Below are positions 1 to 5,909 of a DNA stretch of 13,396 nt, in pieces. Origin of the DNA: Prevotella sp. CAG:1092 (GTDB lineage Bacteria; Bacteroidota; Bacteroidia; Bacteroidales; Bacteroidaceae). Where the stretch lies: NCBI GenBank assembly GCA_000436915.1, contig HF994126.1:31262-44657 (forward strand), read 5' to 3'. Below the pieces are notes generated by a model that ran no database searches, was not told where the DNA came from, and was given only the letters and a program-made list of their open reading frames with translations. Each line of letters opens with the position of its first letter. Positions within the stretch are counted from its first letter, which is position 1. The position numbers and the translations under genes are program-made.

Positions 1-194
1 CGACGTGCGAAACCACCTCTGCCAGCCAATGTGGTATCGGCAAGATTCTTTTTCACAGGCAATATACAGCTATGAGTGTCGTTGGTATGAAGTATTGTTA
101 GTTGCTTAACCTTCTGTGCCGCCATTGATAATGGCATCAAAGCTATCGCCAAAGCAGTGATGGTAGTACGCATGATATTCATATTATTTTTCAT
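1..194 (-). CDS. Metallophosphatase domain of a split 5'-nucleotidase (partial, N-terminus)
   Basis: Only the first 64 codons are in the window; the gene runs off the left edge. A signal peptide covers about residues 1-26 (hydrophobic ALAIALMPL, then SMAAQ). It is followed by LTILHTNDTHS at residues 32-42, the first metal-binding motif (Asp39 and His41) of the UshA/CD73-type calcineurin-like phosphoesterases. GRGGFAR near the end matches the next conserved turn of this family. The protein should be periplasmic and cleave phosphate from nucleotides or a similar phosphoester, presumably with the substrate-binding domain encoded just upstream. The start at 194 is chosen because AGGAG lies 7 bases before it; other in-frame ATGs at codons 5 and 8 lack this. 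The gene starts 20 bases after the stop of its partner, so they form an operon. The family is confident; the exact substrate is unknown. Confidence 0.88.
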   Translation of the reverse strand, partial: MKNNMNIMRTTITALAIALMPLSMAAQKVKQLTILHTNDTHSCILPVKKNLADTTLAGRGGFAR

Positions 195-201
195 TTTCTT
201 G

Positions 202-206
202 CTCCT
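202..206 (-). promoter_or_regulatory. Shine-Dalgarno sequence AGGAG for the metallophosphatase gene
   Basis: AGGAG reads on the minus strand 7 bases before the ATG at 194, in the 20-base gap after the stop of the upstream gene. Most other starts in this window have no such motif, as is usual in Bacteroidetes, so this site decides the start codon. It may help re-initiation after the upstream gene. Confidence 0.6.
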
Positions 207-214
207 TTCTTTAT

Positions 215-982
215 TTATTCAATAACCAGTCTTCCTTCCACTTTGCTATCTACAGTTTTTCCTTGAGCCATAGCTGCCTTGAAATAGTCAACGATGATAA
301 ATCTTGCGTTGTTGGCTTTGTCCTGTGGTGATACAAGGTTTGTTGCCGACTTAAAAGCCAACAATCCGCCATTACCCTGTGCCAAATAGTCGATAGTAGC
401 AATGCGATATGTGGCGTTAGGATCAATCTCCTTGCCATGTAGCTTCACCGACTTCAGCTTATAGTCTTTTGTCATCACCATTTCTACTCCGTGGCTCAAT
501 CCTTCACCTTTTTCGCTTGCTATTTGCTGGAACAATTCCAAAGTCTTTTCGCCAGTAAGAGTGAGGAAGCAAATCTTGTTCTCGAAAGGAGCCACAGCCA
601 ATACATCACCATATGTAATGTCGCCCTTTAAGAAAGAAGCACGCATACCTCCCATATTATATACTGCGAAGTCTGGGTTTTCGCCTCTGCGCTGTCCTTC
701 CCATACCAAGATGTCGCACAATAGGTTAGAGAGGTCGCTCTCAGGCTTTTTTGCTCTCATGTCGTGAGCTATCTGACCTACCACCGGACACATCACCGAG
801 TCTACTTTTTGCTTATATGGCTTAAGCCACTCGTTGGCTTCGGTATTAGGATAAGCGTCATACTTGTCGTCAACCACTATTCTTGTGCGTTCAATTCCTG
901 TCATATGCCAAGAAGAGCCGCAAGCGCCACATACTGCCGCAAAGGCAATGGCGCCAATCAAATGTCTTGTTGTCTTTTTCAT
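215..982 (-). CDS. 5'-nucleotidase C-terminal domain lipoprotein
   Basis: This 255-residue protein corresponds to the C-terminal, substrate-binding domain of UshA-type 5'-nucleotidases, here as its own polypeptide. A signal peptide ends at VCGACGSS, with Cys21 the likely lipidated residue, although the lipobox is relaxed. SDLSNLLCDIL (82-92) is the first conserved helix. NMGGMRASF (109-117) is the N-x-G-G-x-R substrate loop, followed by GDITYGDVLAVAPF. TYRIATIDYL-AQGNGG (191-206) is the nucleobase-binding strand and loop. From memory of E. coli UshA, Tyr199 would stand where a stacking Phe sits, and the loop Asp is replaced by Gly (GNGG instead of GGDG), so base recognition may differ. The gene is first in an operon with the metallophosphatase domain and has its own promoter at 1006-1037. 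Inference: the two proteins pair in the periplasm or at the membrane to form a complete enzyme. Confidence 0.88.
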   Translation of the reverse strand: MKKTTRHLIGAIAFAAVCGACGSSWHMTGIERTRIVVDDKYDAYPNTEANEWLKPYKQKVDSVMCPVVGQIAHDMRAKKPESDLSNLLCDILVWEGQRRGENPDFAVYNMGGMRASFLKGDITYGDVLAVAPFENKICFLTLTGEKTLELFQQIASEKGEGLSHGVEMVMTKDYKLKSVKLHGKEIDPNATYRIATIDYLAQGNGGLLAFKSATNLVSPQDKANNARFIIVDYFKAAMAQGKTVDSKVEGRLVIE

Positions 983-1005
983 ATATGGGTTATAAAATAT
1001 CTGTG

Positions 1006-1037
1006 CAAAAATACGAGAAAAAAGTCAAACTGCCAAA
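1006..1037 (-). promoter_or_regulatory. Bacteroidetes-type promoter for the split 5'-nucleotidase operon
   Basis: On the minus strand TTTG (1034-1037) and TATTTTTG (1006-1013) are 20 bases apart. This matches the Bacteroidetes primary sigma-factor consensus TTTG-(19-21)-TAnnTTTG. It lies 24 bases upstream of the ATG at 982 and points into that gene. Confidence 0.75.
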
Positions 1038-1108
1038 TAAAGTTTCTTTGTCTATTCTTTCATTGTACTAAAGATATACCTAAAATATAGTAAAAAAGTT
1101 GCTAACTC

Positions 1109-1139
1109 TTTGTCAGTTAGGAAAAATGTAGTAACTTTG
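1109..1139 (+). promoter_or_regulatory. Bacteroidetes-type promoter for rplS
   Basis: TTTG (1109-1112) and TAACTTTG (1132-1139) are separated by 19 bases, an excellent fit to the Bacteroidetes -33/-7 consensus. Transcription would begin a few bases after 1140, almost exactly where the leader hairpin starts, leaving a 5' leader of about 85 bases before the rplS ATG. Confidence 0.82.
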
Positions 1140-1149
1140 CACCGCTTTT

Positions 1150-1195
1150 CGGCGTAACCGCTGATTGTGGATGAGTCACAATGAATGTTACGTTG
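1150..1195 (+). ncRNA. Structured rplS 5' leader (candidate L19 autoregulatory element)
   Basis: The rplS leader folds into a two-tier hairpin. The outer stem pairs 1150-1158 with 1187-1195 (9 pairs, two of them G-U). An asymmetric internal loop follows (CGCTG against GAAT). The inner stem pairs 1164-1169 with 1177-1182 (ATTGTG with CACAAT, perfect) and closes a 7-base loop GATGAGT. The hairpin starts about where the transcript should start and ends 35 bases before the ATG. It is not followed by a T-run, so it is not a terminator. Ribosomal protein genes are often controlled by the protein binding a leader that mimics its rRNA site, and an L19 leader has been described in Flavobacteria. Whether this element is related cannot be told from one sequence. 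Confidence 0.5.
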
Positions 1196-1230
1196 GAACG
1201 ACAAACAATATTTAATTATCAAACAAAACA

Positions 1231-1590
1231 ATGGATTTAATTAAAGTTGCTGAAGAAGCATTTGCAACCGGCAAGAAGTTCCCTGAGTTCAAGGCAGGTG
1301 ATACTATCACAGTCGCTTACAAAATCGTCGAGGGTACTAAGGAGCGTATCCAGCTCTATCGTGGTGTTGTAATCAAGATTACAGGTCATGGTGAGAAGAA
1401 GCGTTTCACAGTTCGTAAGATGTCTGGTACTGTAGGTGTAGAGCGTATCTTCCCTATTGAGTCACCTAACATCGATTCAATCGAAGTTAACAAGCATGGT
1501 AAGGTACGTCGCGCTAAGCTTTACTACTTCCGTGCTCTTACAGGTAAGAAGGCACGTATCAAGGAAAAGCGTGTCGTTACTGGCGAGTAA
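1231..1590 (+). CDS. rplS: 50S ribosomal protein L19
   Basis: This 119-residue protein is the usual length for bacterial L19, which sits at the 30S-50S interface of the ribosome. The family signature is clear: KFPEFKAGDTITVAYKI near residues 17-33, RIQLYRGVVIKI (39-50), FTVRKMSGTVGVERIFP (58-74, split by no gap) and a basic C-terminus including LYYFRALTGKKARIKEKR. The ATG at 1231 has no Shine-Dalgarno, only an A-rich stretch, which is normal in this phylum. The gene stands alone here, with its own promoter and leader upstream and a strong terminator directly after it. It is not next to trmD, as it is in many other phyla. Confidence 0.97.
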   Translation: MDLIKVAEEAFATGKKFPEFKAGDTITVAYKIVEGTKERIQLYRGVVIKITGHGEKKRFTVRKMSGTVGVERIFPIESPNIDSIEVNKHGKVRRAKLYYFRALTGKKARIKEKRVVTGE

Positions 1591-1612
1591 AAAGAACTCA
1601 TCGCAAAGAGAT

Positions 1613-1652
1613 AAAAAGCAGTTTTTGCCCCTTTCGGCAGGAACTGCTTTTT
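1613..1652 (+). terminator. Rho-independent terminator of rplS
   Basis: A 12-pair stem joins 1618-1629 to 1636-1647 (GCAGTTTTTGCC with GGCAGGAACTGC, two G-U pairs) around the loop CCTTTC. It is flanked by AAAAA before and TTTTT after, so the stem can extend to 17 pairs. It begins 22 bases after the rplS stop. Confidence 0.88.
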
Positions 1653-1702
1653 GCTTATAATGCCTAATATTATAAAAAGCTAATAATTAAACAACCAACA
1701 AC

Positions 1703-2986
1703 ATGGAACAAAAGAAACACATTGGCACCCTCTGCGTGCAGGCTGGATGGACTCCAAAGAATGGTGAGTCGCGTGTGCTACCTATCATCCAGAGCACCAC
1801 TTTCAAGTACGACAACTCAGAAGAGATGGCTATGCTCTTCGACCTTAAGAAAGAAGGATATTTCTATACACGTCTTCAAAACCCAACCAACGATGCTGTG
1901 GCTTCTAAGATTGCTGCCCTTGAGGGTGGAGTAGGAGCTGTGCTCACATCGAGTGGCCAGGCTGCCAACTTCTATGCTGTCTTTAATATCTGTGAGGCTG
2001 GAGGACATATCGTTGTTAGCAATTCAGTATATGGTGGCACCTTCAACCTCTTTGGTGTAACCTTGAAGAAGCTTGGCATAGATTGTACATTCATCGACCC
2101 AGCAGCTTCTGACGAAGAAATAGAGAAAGCATTCCAGCCTAACACCAAGGCTCTTTTTGGTGAAACCATCTCTAACCCAGGTTGCAATGTCTTCGATATA
2201 GAGCGCTTTGCTAATATGGCTCATAAGCATGGTGTGCCTCTTATTGTCGACAACACCTTTGCAACTCCTGTCAACTGCCGTCCTTTTAAGTGGGGATGCG
2301 ACATCGTTACACACTCTACCACCAAGTATATGGATGGTCATGCCACACAGGTGGGCGGTTGCGTTGTAGATAGCGGCAACTTTGATTGGGAAGCACATGC
2401 TGATAAGTTCCCAGGTCTTTGCACTCCTGACGAGTCGTACCACGGACTCACCTATACCAAGGCTTTCGGCAAGATGGCTTACACCACTAAACTCGTAGCC
2501 CAGCTCATGCGCGACCTTGGCTCTATTCCTGGTCCTCAAAATTCATTCCTTCTCAACCTCGGTCTTGAGACATTGCATCTTCGTATGCCTCGTCATTGCG
2601 AGAATGCACAGAAGGTGGCAGAGTTCCTCCACGACGATCCACGTGTTGCATGGGTGCGCTATTCTGGTCTTGCCGATGATCCAGACCATGCTCTTGCCGA
2701 GAAGTATTTGCCTAATGGCTCATGCGGTGTGATGTGCTTTGGCTTGAAGGGCGACCGTGAGACAGCCATCAAGTTTATGGATTCCCTTAAGATGATAGCT
2801 ATCGTTACCCACGTAGCTGATGCACGCTCTTGTGTGCTCCATCCAGCAAGCCACACCCATCGTCAGCTATCCGAAGAGCAACTTCTTGAGGCAGGCATCG
2901 CTCCAGACCTTATTCGCCTTTCTGTAGGTATTGAGGATGTAGAAGATATCCTTGCCGATATCAAGCAGGCTTTGGATCAAATCTAA
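1703..2986 (+). CDS. metY: O-acetylhomoserine sulfhydrylase (O-acetylhomoserine aminocarboxypropyltransferase)
   Basis: This cytoplasmic, 427-residue PLP enzyme belongs to the Cys/Met metabolism family. It should make homocysteine from O-acetyl-homoserine and sulfide, on the route to methionine. Visible family marks are YTRLQNPT (55-62, Tyr and Arg that contact PLP phosphate), SSGQAA (83-88), Tyr110 in NSVYGGT (ring stacking), VDNTFATP (182-189, with Asp183 on the pyridine N), THSTTKYMDGHA (203-214, with Lys208 forming the Schiff base) and the C-terminal RLSVGIED (405-412). The length of about 430 and the inserts after the Lys fit MetY better than the shorter MetB and MetC enzymes. The ATG at 1703 lacks a Shine-Dalgarno. 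No clear TAnnTTTG box or SAM riboswitch lies in the 50 bases after the rplS terminator, so expression may use a degenerate promoter or read-through. Confidence 0.93.
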   Translation: MEQKKHIGTLCVQAGWTPKNGESRVLPIIQSTTFKYDNSEEMAMLFDLKKEGYFYTRLQNPTNDAVASKIAALEGGVGAVLTSSGQAANFYAVFNICEAGGHIVVSNSVYGGTFNLFGVTLKKLGIDCTFIDPAASDEEIEKAFQPNTKALFGETISNPGCNVFDIERFANMAHKHGVPLIVDNTFATPVNCRPFKWGCDIVTHSTTKYMDGHATQVGGCVVDSGNFDWEAHADKFPGLCTPDESYHGLTYTKAFGKMAYTTKLVAQLMRDLGSIPGPQNSFLLNLGLETLHLRMPRHCENAQKVAEFLHDDPRVAWVRYSGLADDPDHALAEKYLPNGSCGVMCFGLKGDRETAIKFMDSLKMIAIVTHVADARSCVLHPASHTHRQLSEEQLLEAGIAPDLIRLSVGIEDVEDILADIKQALDQI

Positions 2987-3015
2987 TGATTTATATATGT
3001 ACTAAGATAAACCAC

Positions 3016-3047
3016 AAGGGCATGCCACTATCGAGTGACATGCCCTT
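3016..3047. terminator. Bidirectional terminator between metY and the LysO genes
   Basis: A 14-base stem joins 3016-3029 to 3034-3047 (AAGGGCATGCCACT and AGTGACATGCCCTT) around the loop ATCG. On the plus strand there is one C-A mismatch. On the minus strand the same position is a G-U pair, so the stem is fully paired. It lies 30 bases after the metY stop, between convergent genes, and is flanked by T-rich sequence on both strands. Confidence 0.68.
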
Positions 3048-3194
3048 TACTAATTCCAAGCATTTTGAGGCAATTCATTGTATTGCTGTTTTTATGATTC
3101 CCTTTATCTTTAGCCTTAAATTCTGTGACAAAGGTACTTCATAGATATTTCAATCATAATACAGCAATATTATATGTATATTACAGTCTGTTTA

Positions 3195-3821
3195 CTACAG
3201 CATACACCACATGGTAACGAGGAAAGGTACGCTGAAGTCAGTAACGAAACCATGGTATATGCTCAAGGCAACATAGCGTTGACCAATAGTTTGAGTGATT
3301 ATTGGTAGGGTGGTGTCCATGGTTGTAGCTCCACCTGTAGATATAGGAGCCAATGGTCCAAACCATTTTGCCAATAATGGTGTTAGCAATAGCGTTGTCA
3401 TCTCGCGGATTATATTAGCAAGCAAGGCTATGGTGCCAAGTTCTGCTCCACGATATTCAGTTATGAAAATACTCGATAGCGAATAATATGCAAAGCCGCT
3501 ATTCAAAGCCAAACAGTCGCTAAGGCTTCGATGTTGCAAGACGCTTGTGAGGTCTATGTTCATTATCAAGTATGCCACCACAGCTCCGAGCCATGAGCCT
3601 AATATCGTTGCCAAAGGCAATAGTGCCAATCGTGGACTAAGACTTTTGATATCTTTCTTCATATCAGGATTCATTCCTATGCCTAAGCCTACGAAGAACA
3701 ATAGGAAGCATAACGCTATGAAACTTGTATCGCTTTCCATCACCCATGCTGGCATACAATTGGTGTGTCCGGCTATTAGTCCGAGAATGAAAAAGCCTAC
3801 CACTATCAAACTACCTTTCAT
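3195..3821 (-). CDS. LysO-family lysine exporter, C-terminal subunit
   Basis: This 208-residue protein is almost all membrane segments and matches the C-terminal part of LysO (YbjE, DUF340), the inner-membrane L-lysine exporter of E. coli. Features visible are GLGIGMNPD (45-53), a conserved NSGFAYYSLSSIF (107-119), ANIIREMTTLLLTP (135-148), GGATTMDTTLPII (163-175) and HGFVTDFSVPFLV at the C-terminus. Glu140 in the IIRE motif lies in a membrane segment; from memory, an intramembrane acidic residue is needed for export in E. coli LysO. The ATG overlaps the stop of the preceding gene by four bases (ATGA at 3818-3821), so translation of the two is probably coupled. Split LysO genes are common in Bacteroidetes. 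The substrate could be another basic amino acid or analogue. Confidence 0.85.
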   Translation of the reverse strand: MKGSLIVVGFFILGLIAGHTNCMPAWVMESDTSFIALCFLLFFVGLGIGMNPDMKKDIKSLSPRLALLPLATILGSWLGAVVAYLIMNIDLTSVLQHRSLSDCLALNSGFAYYSLSSIFITEYRGAELGTIALLANIIREMTTLLLTPLLAKWFGPLAPISTGGATTMDTTLPIITQTIGQRYVALSIYHGFVTDFSVPFLVTMWCML

Positions 3822-4123
3822 TCTTCGCCTCCTTTCTTCTCTTGCTTAGCCATCTTCCATAATCCCCATGCCAAAGCACAGCTGCCTAATGTCCCGCATA
3901 CAGACAACACCAATGCTTCAACACCCAATGTAGGCAACGATTTTATTATTTGTTCGTTGCTTCCCACTTCTATGCCAAGCATGAACAGTAGCGTCCATAT
4001 CAGCCATGTTGTTGTTCTTCCAGCCCACGTGCCTATAGATAGCTGCTTGTCGCAGCTTATCTTTGTGCGTATGATATAGCCTACGCTAATACCAAGGAAT
4101 ATGAATAATATTACTATGAACAT
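3818..4123 (-). CDS. LysO-family lysine exporter, N-terminal subunit
   Basis: This 101-residue membrane protein corresponds to the N-terminal part of the LysO/DUF340 exporter. It starts with a hydrophobic segment (FIVILFIFLGISVGYII), then a second segment with WTLLFMLGIEVG containing intramembrane Glu52, then a third (residues 67-90) and a charged tail KQEKKGGEE. The start is placed at the ATG at 4123. The frame stays open to a GTG at 4177, but that codon abuts the T-run of the preceding gene's terminator, and the extra 18 residues are not membrane-like. No good TAnnTTTG promoter is visible between 4124 and 4177, so transcription may come from read-through or a degenerate promoter. The gene overlaps the C-terminal subunit by four bases, and the two together rebuild one LysO of about 300 residues. 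Confidence 0.83.
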   Translation of the reverse strand: MFIVILFIFLGISVGYIIRTKISCDKQLSIGTWAGRTTTWLIWTLLFMLGIEVGSNEQIIKSLPTLGVEALVLSVCGTLGSCALAWGLWKMAKQEKKGGEE

Positions 4124-4177
4124 TACTTTTTCTCTATTGTCTTTATATGGTATTATTGTTATCTGGGGTATAACCAC

Positions 4178-4219
4178 AAAAAAAGTGTATCAAACTGTGT
4201 GATTTGTTTGATACACTTT
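4178..4219 (-). terminator. Rho-independent terminator after the surface lipoprotein gene
   Basis: A perfect 14-pair stem joins 4182-4195 to 4206-4219 (AAAGTGTATCAAAC with GTTTGATACACTTT) around a 10-base loop. On the minus strand it is followed by a run of seven T. It begins 19 bases after the stop of the lipoprotein gene at 4239. Confidence 0.88.
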
Positions 4220-4238
4220 CTTAGTATTATTGTTTGCT

Positions 4239-5594
4239 TTATTCAGCTTTGTAAATTCTCGCCTTATGGACGGGACGCTCATCGAAATGAATCATCTCGT
4301 CCATGTGGTATGCAGATGAAACCTGTCCACGTACATGAGTAGAGATGTCGCCATCCTGTGGCCATTGTGAAGTCTTAGTGCTTGGCAACTTCACAGTCTT
4401 AAGCCAATTCCAAATCTGCTCTGTTGCAACATCTGGATTTACGTAGCTATGAATCTCGAATGTGATACCATCGTCGAATACGCCACGAGCCAACTTCAAA
4501 GCTTCCTTAGCTTCTGCTGTTGTGCAGTCAATCAAGATATTAATACCAGTAGCTGTATGATTGATTTCTACAGGGAATGAGAATTCCTTACCTGCAAATT
4601 CAAACTTAGCTTCGAAGCTCTCAACATACTGATAAACATTACCAGTACGGATATCGAAGTCGTCAGCTACAGCCTGACTCTCCATAGGGATAGGGAGGAA
4701 TACGTGAACAGCAGCTGTATCGCGTACGTGGATAGAAGTCTTAATCTCGTTCCAATCCTTGTGCTCCTGCTGATGGATGTCGAACTCAACCTCGCCCTCA
4801 CGAACTACTGGTGTTGGCTCAGGTGTAGGTGTAGGAGTTGGCTCAGGCTTTGGAGCTGGATTTGGGTCTGGTGTTGAAGGAACAACAGGAGTTTCACCCT
4901 TACCAGGTATAATCTTCACGATCCAGTCATCGTAGGTGCCATCTGGTTCAATCTTACCTTCATCCTTTACCATCATGTAGTCTATACCAAGATAGTAGTT
5001 ACCTTTCCAGTAGTATAGTCTCCAGTTGTCAACATCTGTATTGCCGTATGAATCGTGAGCACGTGCACCCTGGAAACCCTGAGTCATAAGAGCTGCATTG
5101 TGAGTGGCGGCGTTCTCACATTTACCAGAATTGAAGTTGTTGACATGTGTGTAGTTGCCGTTGTTCTCTTTGATTTGGAGTTCGTTCAAATTAGTTGAAC
5201 CATCAATATTGTCATGGAGAGTATTATTCCGATCCTTATAGCTATACTTGTTGTTTGCACTAATCACGTGCTGTACAAAATAACATGTATAGCCTGGCCA
5301 TTCTACAGATGCTTCAGGATTCTTGCAAACATAGTCAAGGATACCAGCTTTTTCTTCTTCTGTAGGATATTTTGGCATTTCGGCCCCCCACTGGTTGCCA
5401 CTTACGTCGCAAGCACGAGTGCCTACAATCTTATTGCCTCCGAAATATAAGTTTACCTCTGATGAGTGTGTTCCATATTTCTGAGCATTCTGTGTCAGAA
5501 TGTTGCCTGTTGTCTCAATGTCTTCACTGCTACATGATACCATACCCAAAGAGAGGGCGGTCAATGATAGCATTCCAAGTAGTTCACTCTTCAT
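4239..5594 (-). CDS. Surface-exposed lipoprotein of unknown function with Pro/Thr linker
   Basis: This is a 451-residue protein. The signal peptide ends at GMVSCSSED, so Cys21 should be lipidated. The Ser and acidic residues right after it resemble the Bacteroidetes lipoprotein export signal, which sends proteins to the outer face of the outer membrane. Residues 45-230 form one domain rich in Tyr, Trp and Asn. Its end, NYYLGIDYMMVKDEGKI followed by GTYDDWIVKIIP, resembles the D-x-D-x-N-D-W closing motif of many Bacteroidales surface domains, which may bind calcium. Residues 239-263 are a Pro/Thr/Glu linker (EPTPTPTPEPTP). Residues 264-451 form a second, unrecognised domain ending in a basic segment. 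The gene is a single unit with a promoter at 5656-5686 and a terminator at 4178-4219. It has no T9SS tail, unlike the next operon. No function is assigned. Confidence 0.8.
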   Translation of the reverse strand: MKSELLGMLSLTALSLGMVSCSSEDIETTGNILTQNAQKYGTHSSEVNLYFGGNKIVGTRACDVSGNQWGAEMPKYPTEEEKAGILDYVCKNPEASVEWPGYTCYFVQHVISANNKYSYKDRNNTLHDNIDGSTNLNELQIKENNGNYTHVNNFNSGKCENAATHNAALMTQGFQGARAHDSYGNTDVDNWRLYYWKGNYYLGIDYMMVKDEGKIEPDGTYDDWIVKIIPGKGETPVVPSTPDPNPAPKPEPTPTPTPEPTPVVREGEVEFDIHQQEHKDWNEIKTSIHVRDTAAVHVFLPIPMESQAVADDFDIRTGNVYQYVESFEAKFEFAGKEFSFPVEINHTATGINILIDCTTAEAKEALKLARGVFDDGITFEIHSYVNPDVATEQIWNWLKTVKLPSTKTSQWPQDGDISTHVRGQVSSAYHMDEMIHFDERPVHKARIYKAE

Positions 5595-5655
5595 ATTTTT
5601 GGGGATTTTACAGTTTATTTAAGATGAAAATATGTTAGGTGTAATATTTCGGTTG

Positions 5656-5686
5656 CAAAGTTACAATAATTTAATTTTACGACCAA
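5656..5686 (-). promoter_or_regulatory. Promoter of the surface lipoprotein gene
   Basis: On the minus strand TAACTTTG (5656-5663) is a perfect -7 box. At 19 bases upstream the -33 element is TTGG (5683-5686) instead of TTTG, so it is degenerate. The implied 5' leader is about 55 bases and no fold was noticed in it. Confidence 0.6.
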
Positions 5687-5803
5687 GCGTATGGTCTCTA
5701 AATTTTGATTTTAAACTTTAAAAAATGATATAGGTTACTAACATGCATATTTAGTTATATAAATAGTATCTAATTTTGACGAAGAAGTATCTTATATAAA
5801 AGG

Positions 5804-5845
5804 AAGAGGGTATGTCATGCGACAAAGTCGTAGACATACCCTCTT
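5804..5845 (-). terminator. Terminator hairpin after the T9SS cargo operon
   Basis: A perfect 13-pair stem joins 5804-5816 to 5833-5845 (AAGAGGGTATGTC with GACATACCCTCTT). Inside it a further 4-pair stem (CGAC with GTCG) closes on AAA. On the minus strand it is followed by CCTTTTAT. It lies 65 bases after the stop at 5910. Confidence 0.75.
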
Positions 5846-5909
5846 GTTAGGTTATATTATGAGCAGGATAATACATTTACCCTTTTCTCATTATATATAT
5901 AATGTGTGC

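Larger units (their letters stand above)
5595..5909. other. Intergenic region between the surface lipoprotein and the broken T9SS cargo gene
   Basis: These 315 bases hold the lipoprotein promoter (5656-5686) and the terminator hairpin of the preceding minus-strand gene (5804-5845). The AT-rich stretch between them (about 5690-5800) shows no open frame of note, no further hairpin and no repeat. Confidence 0.6.

Noticed and set aside
1653..1702. SAM riboswitch or other metabolite-sensing leader for metY
   Set aside because: Only 50 bases separate the rplS terminator from the metY start and no conserved aptamer elements or anti-terminator pairing are visible.
2024..2539. 171-residue minus-strand open frame inside metY
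   Set aside because: metY is a full-length, well-conserved enzyme on the other strand; the antisense product resembles nothing.
4124..4177. Upstream extension of the LysO N-terminal subunit to a GTG at 4177
   Set aside because: The GTG abuts the T-run of the preceding terminator, the added 18 residues are polar and unlike the family, and the ATG at 4123 starts directly at the first membrane segment.
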